A stretch of DNA of 64,000 nt, from contig CALXWW010000006.1 in assembly GCA_944392545.1 (NCBI GenBank), forward strand, positions 35,921 through 99,920, in the 5' to 3' direction. The notes beneath the pieces were generated by a model that saw nothing but the letters and a program-made list of their open reading frames with translations, did not search any database and was not told where the DNA came from. Positions 38,293 to 48,779 of the stretch are shown here, in pieces; the first letter of the stretch is position 1; every line of letters starts with the position of its first letter. This stretch comes from an uncultured Clostridia bacterium. GTDB lineage: Bacteria > Bacillota > Clostridia > TANB77 > CAG-508. The position numbers and the translations under genes were made by a program.

Positions 38293-38961
38293 TGATGCTT
38301 CTTCTAATTTTTGTAATATACTTTGAGATTGAACAAGATTTATTAATCTTAAATACGGTTTTAATTCTTCTTGTTTTTTTGCTCTTATTAAAATAATTGA
38401 TTTTTTTCTAGAGGTACCAATTAATCCAATTCCATGTTCTTCTAAAATCTCTTTTTTTGATTCTGATATTTTTTGAGCTACATCTATTGGAAATACCATA
38501 TAACTTAAATCTACATAGCTTTTATTAAGGCAAGATTGATAAAATGCTTTTTTGTAATCTTTTAGTTTTGCTTCGTATCCACTTATAATAACTTTCGGGA
38601 AAATAAAATCAATGTTTCTATAATAAAAATCATTATATTCTATAATAAGATTATTTTTTATTAAATCACGTACAGCACTTTCACAAGTTGCTTTACTTGC
38701 TCCGATGTTTTTGATTAGATTTTCTTTTTTTATAGGTCTATTGTTTTTTGTTTTTAAGAAAAGCTTAGCGTGAGTAGGTTTTGATAGGATTTCCATTTGC
38801 GACTTTGTAAAAGGTAAGTTATTATTTGTGATACTAACAACATCAATGTTTCCCCATCTAATAGGCATTTCTTTTATTAATATATTATCATTTTTTTCCA
38901 TAAGGAAATTATCTATGAAAGTATTTACTAAAGTTTCTTCATAATCAAAAATCTCTTTCAT
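38287..38961 (-). CDS. Nuclease-like protein with a winged-helix segment
   Basis: The product has 224 residues. GNIDVVSIT near residue 38 and GYEAKLKDYKKAFYQS near 128 are spaced like the Asp and Glu-x-Lys of a PD-(D/E)XK fold, as in MmcB-type proteins. Between them, PTHAKLFLKTKNNRPIKKEN and IGASKATCESAVRDLIKNN resemble a winged helix-turn-helix. A later HGIGLIG fits the same family. It converges on the 37096 gene with a six-base overlap of the two 3' ends. A DNA-directed role is inferred. Confidence 0.65.
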   Translation of the reverse strand: MKEIFDYEETLVNTFIDNFLMEKNDNILIKEMPIRWGNIDVVSITNNNLPFTKSQMEILSKPTHAKLFLKTKNNRPIKKENLIKNIGASKATCESAVRDLIKNNLIIEYNDFYYRNIDFIFPKVIISGYEAKLKDYKKAFYQSCLNKSYVDLSYMVFPIDVAQKISESKKEILEEHGIGLIGTSRKKSIILIRAKKQEELKPYLRLINLVQSQSILQKLEEASL

Positions 38962-39045
38962 ATTTAATTACCCCCTTCTTTTTGTATTCTAACATAAAAT
39001 AAAATAAAATAGAACAAAAAGTTAAAAAATTTATTATTTTTTTAT

Positions 39046-39378
39046 TCAATCAATTTTATTGGTACTTATTATTTTGTATAAATCATATAAAATTTCATAT
39101 ACAAACATACTTTGTTCTTTTTCTGTCATTTCCATTACTTGTGCAGAAATTAAAAGCAAATGTCTATATTCAAGAAAGTTTATCATTCCATATTTATTAT
39201 AATTTGTATCAACTATTCTTAATATTTGTTTTAATAAGTCTAACATTTTATCACTTTTAATTTTTATATAATCACTTTCAAATATATTTATTGCAAGTCT
39301 TAATTTATCTGTAAATTCCAATGTTTCATAATACTTTACTAATTTTATTACTTTTTCACTATTATTTTTTAATATCAT
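39046..39378 (-). CDS. Hypothetical helical protein next to the relaxase
   Basis: The product has about 110 residues from the ATG behind AAAGGTGG; a GTG four codons earlier is less likely. It is predicted all-helical with no motif I recognise. Its start overlaps the relaxase stop region by a few bases at most, so the two form one transcription unit downstream of the oriT. An accessory mobilisation role is possible. Confidence 0.65.
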   Translation of the reverse strand: MILKNNSEKVIKLVKYYETLEFTDKLRLAINIFESDYIKIKSDKMLDLLKQILRIVDTNYNKYGMINFLEYRHLLLISAQVMEMTEKEQSMFVYEILYDLYKIISTNKID

Positions 39379-39383
39379 AATTT

Positions 39384-40727
39384 TTACCACCTTTCATATT
39401 TCTTGTTTTTTACGGTTTTGTTATCAATATAGTCAATATCATCTTGTCTTAAAATATTATCTTTTTTCATTGCTTCATATACTTTTTTATAGCTTTCATC
39501 AGCATAATATCTAACTCTGTTTTTAAAGAATTTCATAAACTTATTCCATAAATTTTTAAACACATTTAAGTGCTTAATTTCTTTCTCTTGACTGGAAATA
39601 GTATCTTTTGCAATACCTAAATCTTCTTTTAATTCTTTGATTTCAAAGTCTTTTTGTATAATAGTTCTATTAAGTGTTCTGACTTCATTATCGTGTTCTT
39701 TTAAATCTTTTTCATATTCTTTCATAATAATATCTAAGTCGTTAACACCTTTAATAGATTTTGTAGTATCTCTAACTTTTGAAATATAGCTTTTTATAGT
39801 TTCTAATTGTTCATTTGAAATAGTATAATTCTTTTTGTTTACTAGATTAGGCTTTAGAGTAGTTATTATACTTTCTAGCTTATTACTTTCTGTATTTACT
39901 ATATCTGTTTTTTCATTTGCCTGTTTTAGCTTTTGTTTATTCTTTTCATAATCTTTTTTCATTTGTCTGTAATTAGTCATTTTATTAACTGGTATATCAA
40001 AGTTTCTTCCTAATTCTTTTTCTTTCAGTTTGTAATCAACTTCATAATATTTGTTAAAAGATTTTATACAGTTAAGTCTCATTTTATCTTGTAGTTTTGA
40101 AAGAGAAGTTTTGGTAAATATTTGAGATTTTGCAACTTGTTTTCGCATTCCATTTTTATAGCCATCTTTTACAGGCACACCAACTATATGCATATGAGGA
40201 GAGAGGCTTTGTTCTTCAAAGTGTATTACTGCATTTGCTATTTTAAATTCTGGTACAAATTGCATTAAATCATATACTTGTTCTTTATATACATTAGTCA
40301 TTTTTCTTCTGTAAATAATATCTTTATCATTCCAAAATTCCATATCTCCAAGTTCAATTATTAGTTCACAAGCTAAATCTCTATTAGAATTTCTTGATAT
40401 ATGATTAAAGTAATTATCTATTTTTCTATCATCTCTTGTTTGCTTTTTGTTATATTCAATTCTTGCTTTTTCGAACTCTTGTAAATATAAATTTTTAACA
40501 TCATTTATTAAATTATTTGTCCCATAAATATTGCAAATCATATCTGTTTTATGGTCATATTCTCTATAATTATGATTATTCACTTTTGATAGCTGACCAC
40601 TATTTTGTATAGAATGATTACTAAATGAAGTTGTATTTGATGGATTCTTTTTTGCTAATTCTTTTGCTCTTTTTGTTTTATTTTTATCGTTTCCTAAGTG
40701 AATTGTATAGGCTAACATCTCACTCAA
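39384..40727 (-). CDS. MobV/Pre-like relaxase
   Basis: The product has about 447 residues from a TTG that follows AGGAG by eight bases; an ATG three codons on is the alternative. The His-rich motif SPHMHIVGVPV near residue 180, preceded by AVIHFEEQS, is the metal site of MobV relaxases. NNHNYREYD near the N terminus is the family's first motif. Residues from about 265 form a long coiled coil. It nicks and transfers one strand at oriT. A candidate oriT lies directly upstream. Confidence 0.87.
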   Translation of the reverse strand: MSEMLAYTIHLGNDKNKTKRAKELAKKNPSNTTSFSNHSIQNSGQLSKVNNHNYREYDHKTDMICNIYGTNNLINDVKNLYLQEFEKARIEYNKKQTRDDRKIDNYFNHISRNSNRDLACELIIELGDMEFWNDKDIIYRRKMTNVYKEQVYDLMQFVPEFKIANAVIHFEEQSLSPHMHIVGVPVKDGYKNGMRKQVAKSQIFTKTSLSKLQDKMRLNCIKSFNKYYEVDYKLKEKELGRNFDIPVNKMTNYRQMKKDYEKNKQKLKQANEKTDIVNTESNKLESIITTLKPNLVNKKNYTISNEQLETIKSYISKVRDTTKSIKGVNDLDIIMKEYEKDLKEHDNEVRTLNRTIIQKDFEIKELKEDLGIAKDTISSQEKEIKHLNVFKNLWNKFMKFFKNRVRYYADESYKKVYEAMKKDNILRQDDIDYIDNKTVKNKKYERW

Positions 40728-40750
40728 TTTTCTTGCTCCTTTGCATACAG

Positions 40751-40813
40751 GATTTTGACTTGTCAAAAATCCTAACCCCCTATGAGTTTTGACATACTAT
40801 CAAAACTCGGGGG
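40751..40813. other. Candidate origin of transfer
   Basis: Two inverted repeats lie head to tail before the relaxase gene: GATTTTGAC/GTCAAAAATC, and GAGTTTTGA-CATACTA-TCAAAACTC flanked by CCCC and GGGG. The half-site TTTTGAC is shared by both. Position and structure match oriT regions of MobV-type mobilizable elements. Confidence 0.6.
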
Positions 40814-40890
40814 CTCTGCGAGGCATAAATTAACTATCGCCACTTTCATTTTTACTAAAGTAAAAACAAAACGTGCCACGTTAATTTGTT

Positions 40891-42747
<1,857 letters not shown>

Positions 42748-42875
42748 TTAATATAAAAATAAGTGCCAGATAGCGCAAGGCTATTGACACTTAAAGAGTT
42801 TCATAATTTATTTTTCCTTCTTTTTTAACAACACAAATAAAACAAAATAAGGTATTTTTTAAAAAACTCTAAAAA

Positions 42876-43157
42876 TTAATGCCTTGCTATGTATTCCTGT
42901 AGTTTGGACAAAGGGTATTTCGTCCTTAAATCTTTAACATAGAAATAATCATGTTCATTAAAGAACAGATACAGGCAATCTTTAATGATTACTCTATGTG
43001 GCTCAACGTATGCCAAATTTGTATGTTCTATTATTCTCAAACAACCTTCAATCACCATTTGTTGCTCAAGTTCTATAGAACTAAATTTGCAAGCCCATTC
43101 AATTTTAGAGAGTAATTCTCTACTTATCTTGTTTTTCTTTTTTACGATACTAATCAT
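42876..43157 (-). CDS. Small protein upstream of the recombinase
   Basis: The product has about 93 residues from the ATG behind AAAGG; a longer reading adds eight residues. It is helical, with ISRELLSKIEWACKFSS and YVKDLRTKYPLSKLQEYI and no motif I recognise. It is the first gene of the element next to the tRNA and reads toward the recombinase. An excisionase-like or regulatory role would fit the position but is unsupported. Confidence 0.6.
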   Translation of the reverse strand: MISIVKKKNKISRELLSKIEWACKFSSIELEQQMVIEGCLRIIEHTNLAYVEPHRVIIKDCLYLFFNEHDYFYVKDLRTKYPLSKLQEYIARH

Positions 43158-43192
43158 ATCACACCAACCTTTCTTTTTCAATAAAAAGCGAC

Positions 43193-43220
43193 AAAAAAAA
43201 TCGACTTTTTACAGTCGATT
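43193..43220 (-). terminator. Terminator of the tRNA-Gly pair
   Basis: On the minus strand AATCGAC-TGTAAAAA-GTCGATT is followed by a T run, 35 bases beyond the tRNA CCA. A second small stem TCGTC/GACGA lies between them. Confidence 0.85.
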
Positions 43221-43253
43221 AAATTTTTTCGTCTGGTGCGACGATTTTACCTT

Positions 43254-43328
<75 letters not shown>

Positions 43329-43400
43329 ATAATTATTTTGTAATAAATTATATAAAAAAAACACCTAATAGAAAACAAATTCTATGGTGTAGAAATATCT

Positions 43401-43474
<74 letters not shown>

Positions 43475-43503
43475 ATTATTCTTTTATCTGTAGAACAGTT
43501 ATT

Positions 43504-43532
43504 ATTATAAACTCTTTATTATTTTTTGTCAA
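43504..43532 (-). promoter_or_regulatory. Consensus sigma-A promoter for both tRNA-Gly genes
   Basis: TTGACA and TATAAT are separated by 17 bases, and the -10 ends 30 bases before the first tRNA. It is the best promoter match seen in the window. Confidence 0.88.
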
Positions 43533-43581
43533 TACATTTTTATAATTTTTTTATTTATTTTATATATTTTTTAATTTAATA

Positions 43582-43610
43582 TTGCATAAATTCTTTTTTT
43601 GTGCTAATAT
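43582..43610 (+). promoter_or_regulatory. Promoter of tRNA-Trp
   Basis: TTGCAT and TAATAT are separated by 17 bases, and the -10 ends 18 bases before the tRNA. Confidence 0.7.
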
Positions 43611-43627
43611 ATAAAAGTAAATTTTAT

Positions 43628-43703
43628 AGGGGTATAGTGTCAATGGTTAGCACGATGGTCTCCAAAACCACAAGTCTGAGTTCGAGTCTTAGTACCCCTG
43701 CCA
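43628..43703 (+). tRNA. tRNA-Trp (CCA anticodon)
   Basis: Acceptor AGGGGTA/TACCCCT with discriminator G and encoded CCA, anticodon loop CTCCAAA and T loop TTCGAGT. It reads UGG and precedes a GtrA-like gene. Confidence 0.95.
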
Positions 43704-43779
43704 TACCATTGAATGTACAATTTATATAATTGTACATTTTTTGTTAAATAAAAAATATGTAATAATAAAAGGTGTTTTT

Positions 43780-44331
43780 ATGAAAAAAGTAAATAATAAT
43801 ATAAATAACAGTGATATAGATAAAATTAATAAAAAGAATTTTAAAAGTACAAATAAAGAAAAAAAATTAAATAAGATAAAAGAAAATGCTTTTGTAAAAA
43901 AAATACTAGATAATAAATTTGTATCTAAATTTTTTACCAAAGAAGTTATTTTATATATCGTGTTTGGATTATTAACAACGGCTATAAATGTGGGTTCATT
44001 TTCTATATTAACATATTTGCTTCATATAGAAGAAAATTTAGCTAATAATATCGGTATTGTTTTAGCTGTGCTTTTCGCATATATAACCAATAAAGATTTA
44101 GTCTTTCATTCAGAAGCACAAGGTTTTGGAGAAAAATTCATTGAATTTTGTAAATTTATTTTAGGCAGATTATTTACAATGTTTATAGAATCTATTGGAG
44201 GTTCAGTAATGTTTAGATATCTTCCTATTCCTCCTATAGTTAGTAAGTGTATAATTACTATAGTTGTTATTATTTTAAATTTCTTCATAAGTAAATTTTT
44301 TGCTTTCAAATCTTCAAATAATGAAAATTAA
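43780..44331 (+). CDS. GtrA-like membrane protein
   Basis: The product has about 183 residues from the ATG behind AAAGGTG. A basic, Asn/Lys-rich N-terminal region of about 50 residues precedes four membrane helices. FGLLTTAINVGSF, YITNKDLVFHS and FKFILGRLFTMFIES match the GtrA family. GtrA proteins are thought to flip lipid-linked sugars for cell-surface glycans. The extended basic N terminus is longer than usual. It probably shares the tRNA-Trp transcript. Confidence 0.9.
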   Translation: MKKVNNNINNSDIDKINKKNFKSTNKEKKLNKIKENAFVKKILDNKFVSKFFTKEVILYIVFGLLTTAINVGSFSILTYLLHIEENLANNIGIVLAVLFAYITNKDLVFHSEAQGFGEKFIEFCKFILGRLFTMFIESIGGSVMFRYLPIPPIVSKCIITIVVIILNFFISKFFAFKSSNNEN

Positions 44332-44342
44332 GTTAATTAACT

Positions 44343-44369
44343 ATTCAAATTAAATAATTTAATTTGAAT
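44343..44369. repeat. Perfect palindromic hairpin after the GtrA gene
   Basis: ATTCAAATTAAAT and ATTTAATTTGAAT are perfect 13-base complements around a single base. It could end the GtrA transcript, though no T run follows. Confidence 0.55.
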
Positions 44370-44385
44370 AAAATATATTTCGGGG

Positions 44386-44424
44386 GCTATTAGAAAATAA
44401 AGGAGTTTTTAAATGTCTAATAGC
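44386..44424 (+). promoter_or_regulatory. Hairpin enclosing the M23 gene start
   Basis: GCTATTAGA and TCTAATAGC pair across a 21-base loop that contains AGGAG and the ATG at 44413; a T run follows. The right arm is codons 2-4 of the gene. Either translational control or conditional termination is possible. Confidence 0.5.
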
Positions 44425-45006
44425 TTTTTTTCTTTTAAAATTTTAATTATATTTATTATCCTTATTTCTGTATTTATTTCTGTATTCTTTATTCCAATCT
44501 TTCCAGAGGAATTCACTTCATATTCTTCTAGCAATTTTATTTCTATAGATATAAGTTCTTCTGGATATGCCTGGCCAATACCAGGATACAATAGTATAAC
44601 TTCATATTTTGGATATAGAGTTTCTCCCACAGCTGGTGCTTCTTCATATCATTCTGGTTTGGATATTGGTGCCCCAGAAGGGAGTAAATTAATTGCTATT
44701 ACTTCTGGTGAAATTACTTTTGCAAATTTTCTTGGAGGAGGTGGCTATACAATAACTTTAACTTCTGGAAATATAAAATTTACTTATTGCCATGTCTCTC
44801 CTAACTATATAGTAAAAGTAGGAGATAAAGTATTTCAGGGTCAGGTAATAGGTTATGTTGGTCCTAAGAATGTGTATGGTGTAAAAGGTAATCAATATTT
44901 TGATGAGAACGGTAACCCTACAAATGGTGCCACAACTGGTCCACATTTGCATTTTGGTGTAAGAATTAATGGAGAATATGTTAATCCTTTAAGTTTGTTT
45001 AATTAA
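44413..45006 (+). CDS. M23 family metallopeptidase
   Basis: The product has 197 residues. An N-terminal membrane anchor (about 5-27) is followed by an LytM/M23 domain. Zinc ligands are visible in SYHSGLDIGAPEG (His and Asp) and GPHLHFGVRING (His-x-His). It cuts peptidoglycan peptide cross-links outside the cell. AGGAG precedes the ATG and is enclosed by a hairpin. The upstream gene encodes GtrA on the same strand. Confidence 0.93.
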   Translation: MSNSFFSFKILIIFIILISVFISVFFIPIFPEEFTSYSSSNFISIDISSSGYAWPIPGYNSITSYFGYRVSPTAGASSYHSGLDIGAPEGSKLIAITSGEITFANFLGGGGYTITLTSGNIKFTYCHVSPNYIVKVGDKVFQGQVIGYVGPKNVYGVKGNQYFDENGNPTNGATTGPHLHFGVRINGEYVNPLSLFN

Positions 45007-45021
45007 ACATAATTTTTATAT

Positions 45022-45050
45022 AAAAAAAGTCCTACCAATAGGACTTTTCT
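45022..45050. terminator. Bidirectional terminator
   Basis: AAAAGTCCTA-CCAA-TAGGACTTTT lies between the convergent M23 and CD1247-like genes. Confidence 0.85.
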
Positions 45051-45066
45051 TAACTAATTATATAAA

Positions 45067-45573
45067 CTACATATCTTCATCTTCGTTTTTATCATCTTTT
45101 TCTTCTTTAGTTGTATATTTTCCTTGCTCTTCTGCTACTTCTCCGTGACAGTGTGAACAATCCCCATTACAACCTGTTTCTTCTTCCTGATTCCAATCTA
45201 GCTCAATAACATTGTTACATTTAGGACATTTTATTTCGTCTTTTTCTTCATCTGCTATATCAGTGGTAAATTCATAATTACAATATGGACAAACTATTTC
45301 AAATTCATAAGAATCTTCGTCCTCATAAATATCTCCTTCTATTTCATCCACTATTGATTGAACACTATCTATTTTAGAATTTATTTCATCTTGTCTTTTT
45401 TCAATTTCTTTTATCCTTGCATCTGTTAGAACTGTTAATCGATCAATTATATCCATAAACATGGTAGTTATTTCTATAACTTTTTCTTTAATGTATATTA
45501 AGTCCTCTGGGTCTTTAATATTTTTTTCTAAATCCTCTAATATTTTTTTGTATTTACCTTTTATATCAGACAT
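45067..45573 (-). CDS. CD1247-like zinc-ribbon protein
   Basis: The product has 168 residues. A helical N-terminal half (YIKEKVIEITTMFMDIIDRL) is followed by a zinc ribbon with CPYCNYEF and CPKCNNVI near 97-123. A Cys/His cluster (CNGDCSHCHGE) and an acidic tail end it. This is the clostridial family named for CD1247, commonly encoded just after efp, as here, 16 bases downstream. The function is unknown. Confidence 0.88.
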   Translation of the reverse strand: MSDIKGKYKKILEDLEKNIKDPEDLIYIKEKVIEITTMFMDIIDRLTVLTDARIKEIEKRQDEINSKIDSVQSIVDEIEGDIYEDEDSYEFEIVCPYCNYEFTTDIADEEKDEIKCPKCNNVIELDWNQEEETGCNGDCSHCHGEVAEEQGKYTTKEEKDDKNEDEDM

Positions 45574-45589
45574 ATTATTCAGCTCACTC

Positions 45590-46156
45590 CTATACTCTTT
45601 CCATATATTCGCCAGTTCTTGTGTCTATCCTTACAACATCTCCAATATTTACAAATAAAGGAACTGTAAGCTTATATCCGTTTTCTAATGTTGCTGGCTT
45701 TCCTGAAGTCGTTGTAGTATTTCCAGCAAATCCTGGTTCTGTATATGTAACTTCCAATTCTACAAACATTGGTGGTTCAACTGAGAATACATTTCCTTTG
45801 AATGATAAAATTTTTACATTCATATTCTCTTTTAAGAATTTTAAACCATCACCAATTTGTTCTGCATTAAGTGGTATTTGCTCATATGTATCATTATCCA
45901 TAAAATAATATAGATCACCATCATTGTATAAATATTGCATATCTCTTTTCTCAATTTCTGCACCTGGATATTTCTCAGATGGGTTAAATGTTTTTTCTAA
46001 AACTGCACCTGTTATAACATTTTTTAGTTTTGTTCTAACAAAAGCTGCACCCTTTCCTGGTTTTACGTGTTGAAATTCAACTACTTTAAATACATTTCCG
46101 TCCATTTCAAATGTTGTTCCGTTTCTAAAATCTCCTGCCATATATACTTCTGCCAT
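45590..46156 (-). CDS. efp: Translation elongation factor P
   Basis: The product has 188 residues. EF-P rescues ribosomes stalled at polyproline. Domain I carries the loop [14 protein letters not shown] with Lys at the tip. Domains II and III follow ([35 protein letters not shown]). AGGGG precedes the ATG. It follows the Xaa-Pro peptidase gene on the same strand, the usual Firmicutes order. Confidence 0.97.
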   Translation of the reverse strand: MAEVYMAGDFRNGTTFEMDGNVFKVVEFQHVKPGKGAAFVRTKLKNVITGAVLEKTFNPSEKYPGAEIEKRDMQYLYNDGDLYYFMDNDTYEQIPLNAEQIGDGLKFLKENMNVKILSFKGNVFSVEPPMFVELEVTYTEPGFAGNTTTTSGKPATLENGYKLTVPLFVNIGDVVRIDTRTGEYMERV

Positions 46157-46238
46157 ATATATTACCCCTTTCTAATTAACATAATTTTAACATAAATTAT
46201 TTTACCATATCTTACTATTTAAATCAAGTGTTTAGTCT

Positions 46239-47306
46239 CTATTTATCTATTATAATATAATTTTTATCCGATTTTGTTAAATTTATACATCCAGATTTTG
46301 TAATTAAAACCGTATCTTCAATTCTTATTCCAAAAGCACCTGGAATATATATACCTGGTTCGTTTGTTACAACCATATTTGCTTTTAAATTACTATCATT
46401 CTTACCATTTATATATGGTATTTCATGAATTTCTAATCCTAGTCCATGTCCTAAACTATGTATTAAATCATATCCGTTTAATTTAAAATCATTTTCTACC
46501 ATTCTTGATACAACTCTTATACTAGCGCCTTCTTTATATTCTTTTAAAGTTTGAAGTTCATTTTTTAGAACTAAATCATATACTTTTTGCATTTGTACAG
46601 GCACATATCCTGCAAATATTGTTCTTGTCATGTCTGAGCAATATCCTTTGTATTTACAGCCCATATCAATAGTTATCGGATCACCTGCTTCTATCTTTTT
46701 ATCAGTAGGCACTGCATGTGGCTTAGATGAATTTTTTCCTGATGCAACTATTGTTTCGAATGCTAATCCGTCTGCACCATTTTCTTTAAAAAACTTTTCA
46801 ATTTCATAAGCAATTTCTCTTTCCGTTATTCCTATTTTTATATATTCACACAAATGACTAAAGCACTGGTCTGTAATATAGCATGCTTTTTCTATTAATC
46901 TTATTTCTTCTTCATCTTTAATCATACGTTGTTTTTCTATTATATTTTCAGTTTCTTCAAAATTATTTATTTTATACCTCTCAATATATTTTTTATATGT
47001 AGCATATGTTATATAGTTTTCTTCAAAGCCTACATTTTCACAAAACAAGAAAAAGTTTTCATAATCATCCCTTGTGATACTTGCAATATCACTTACAATT
47101 ATTTCGTCATTAATTGTAAGAATAGATTTAACTTCTTCTAAATATCTTCCATCAGTTATGAAAAAGTTCTCTTTTCTTGTTATTAAAAGAACTCCGTCTG
47201 CAGTTATTCCTGTAAGATATCTAATATTCACAGGATTTGATATTATAATTCCTTGCATATTTTCCATGCTTATTTTATCTCTTAGCCATTTTATTTTAGG
47301 ATTCAT
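46239..47306 (-). CDS. Xaa-Pro peptidase (M24B family)
   Basis: The product has 355 residues, typical for PepP/PepQ-like Xaa-Pro peptidases. The creatinase-like N-terminal domain is followed by the pita-bread fold. Metal ligands lie in ITIDMGCKYKGYCSDMTRT (two Asp), HSLGHGLGLEIHE (His), NEPGIYIPG and RIEDTVLIT (Glu pair). It removes the N-terminal residue ahead of proline. AAGGGGGA precedes the ATG. It lies upstream of efp. Confidence 0.94.
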   Translation of the reverse strand: MNPKIKWLRDKISMENMQGIIISNPVNIRYLTGITADGVLLITRKENFFITDGRYLEEVKSILTINDEIIVSDIASITRDDYENFFLFCENVGFEENYITYATYKKYIERYKINNFEETENIIEKQRMIKDEEEIRLIEKACYITDQCFSHLCEYIKIGITEREIAYEIEKFFKENGADGLAFETIVASGKNSSKPHAVPTDKKIEAGDPITIDMGCKYKGYCSDMTRTIFAGYVPVQMQKVYDLVLKNELQTLKEYKEGASIRVVSRMVENDFKLNGYDLIHSLGHGLGLEIHEIPYINGKNDSNLKANMVVTNEPGIYIPGAFGIRIEDTVLITKSGCINLTKSDKNYIIIDK

Positions 47307-47370
47307 ATAACTTCCCCCTTATATTGCAAATATTGCTACATATATTATTGCTTTTTATACCACTTTTTAG

Positions 47371-48111
47371 TTAATATGTACCTAATGAGAATATTTTTAA
47401 TAAAATTAATATTAGTTCTGGCGTACTTAAATACATTGGTATAACGCTTGCTACTACAATGAATGGACCAAAAGGAATATATTCATTAATCTTCTTTCTT
47501 CTTGAGATAAGAATTATTATACTAATAATTGCAGCAAATAGGAATGCCATAACTGAAATAATTATCATATTAACCCAGCCAAAAAACAATCCTAGTGCCC
47601 CCATAAGTTTTACGTCTCCAAATCCCATTGCTTCTTTTCCTGCAAGAACACCACCAATTAAAGTAATAAGTAGGAAAATTCCTCCACCTACTAACATTCC
47701 TAGTATATTGTTTATAAATATATTTATTCCTAAATTTGTGTTAAGTAAAGTTTCTACAAATGTAAAAATCAATCCAAATTCGAATATAGTCAATGTTAGC
47801 CTATTTGGTATGATTTGTAATTTATAATCTACTAAAAATGCTATTAAAAGCATTGGAATTAGTAACATAAATTTTATTGTATCTATTGTAAGTCCATTAA
47901 AATATAGTAATGCGACATATGCTACTACTACAATTATCATTAATAAATATTTTGGTTTAGTATTTTTTAAATATTCCTTAAAAAAATCTCTTGAAAATAC
48001 TTTCTTATACTCTGGCAAACGTAAACTACACCAATCTATAAATTGACCTATAAATAATCCTATAATTCCTGCTACTACATAAGTTAATATGTGTAAATCG
48101 TTAATATACAT
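47371..48111 (-). CDS. Prepilin peptidase (A24 family)
   Basis: The product has 246 residues with about seven membrane helices. The two catalytic Asp are in LVDYKLQIIPN near residue 91 and GFGDVKLMG near 167. The N-terminal Cys-rich methylase motif is absent, so it may only cleave. It processes type IV prepilins or similar leader peptides. GAGG precedes the ATG. No pilus assembly genes are in the window, but a protein with a prepilin-like leader is encoded at 49419. Confidence 0.92.
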   Translation of the reverse strand: MYINDLHILTYVVAGIIGLFIGQFIDWCSLRLPEYKKVFSRDFFKEYLKNTKPKYLLMIIVVVAYVALLYFNGLTIDTIKFMLLIPMLLIAFLVDYKLQIIPNRLTLTIFEFGLIFTFVETLLNTNLGINIFINNILGMLVGGGIFLLITLIGGVLAGKEAMGFGDVKLMGALGLFFGWVNMIIISVMAFLFAAIISIIILISRRKKINEYIPFGPFIVVASVIPMYLSTPELILILLKIFSLGTY

Positions 48112-48189
48112 TTTTCCTCCTCTAGGAATATTCTATATACCTTGATAGTTATATATCTTTAAGAACATCCCATTAATACTTTAGCTATT

Positions 48190-48696
48190 CTACTTTAATT
48201 CTTTTTTTATTTTATTTTTTTCATATTTTTTTATAATAAACTTTTCTAATGGTCTTTTTATTTTAGTTATTAAATAATCCTTTTCCTCTATTGGCTTAAC
48301 TAATATAGAAAACATATTGCATCTATTTGCACCTATAACATCAGTAAAAATTTGGTCTCCTACCACTGCAATATTCTCATTGTTTAGCTTTAGAATTTCT
48401 TTTGCACGTAAAAAGCCACTCTTAAGAGGCTTCTTTCCAAAGAATATATATGGTACTTCTATAATTTTAGCAACCGCCCCTACCTTATTCATCTTATTAC
48501 TATTTGATAATATACATATTTTAATACCATTATTCTTCATTTCTTTAGCCCAAGAAGAAACACCTTCTGGCATCTTCCTATTTAAGCTAATCAATGTATT
48601 ATCAACATCTAAGATTAATCCTTTTATATTATGTTTATTTAAAAAATCAATATTTATATCTTTTACACTATTTAAATATTCTTTTGGATATATCAT
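48190..48696 (-). CDS. yqeG: YqeG-family HAD phosphatase
   Basis: The product has about 168 residues from the ATG behind AGGAGG; a longer frame start lacks a site. The HAD nucleophile motif LILDVDNTL lies near residue 27, the Thr/Ser motif in CILSNSN and the acidic motif in AVVGDQIFTDVIGANR. The family is class IIIA, related to phosphatidylglycerophosphatase. It lies 79 bases upstream of the prepilin peptidase gene on the same strand. Confidence 0.93.
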   Translation of the reverse strand: MIYPKEYLNSVKDINIDFLNKHNIKGLILDVDNTLISLNRKMPEGVSSWAKEMKNNGIKICILSNSNKMNKVGAVAKIIEVPYIFFGKKPLKSGFLRAKEILKLNNENIAVVGDQIFTDVIGANRCNMFSILVKPIEEKDYLITKIKRPLEKFIIKKYEKNKIKKELK

Positions 48697-48779
48697 TACT
48701 CCTCCTAATTCATCAAGCATAATATTATCAATATGTATGCTATTTGTCAAGTACTTGGATTAAAGGGATATACATTTTG

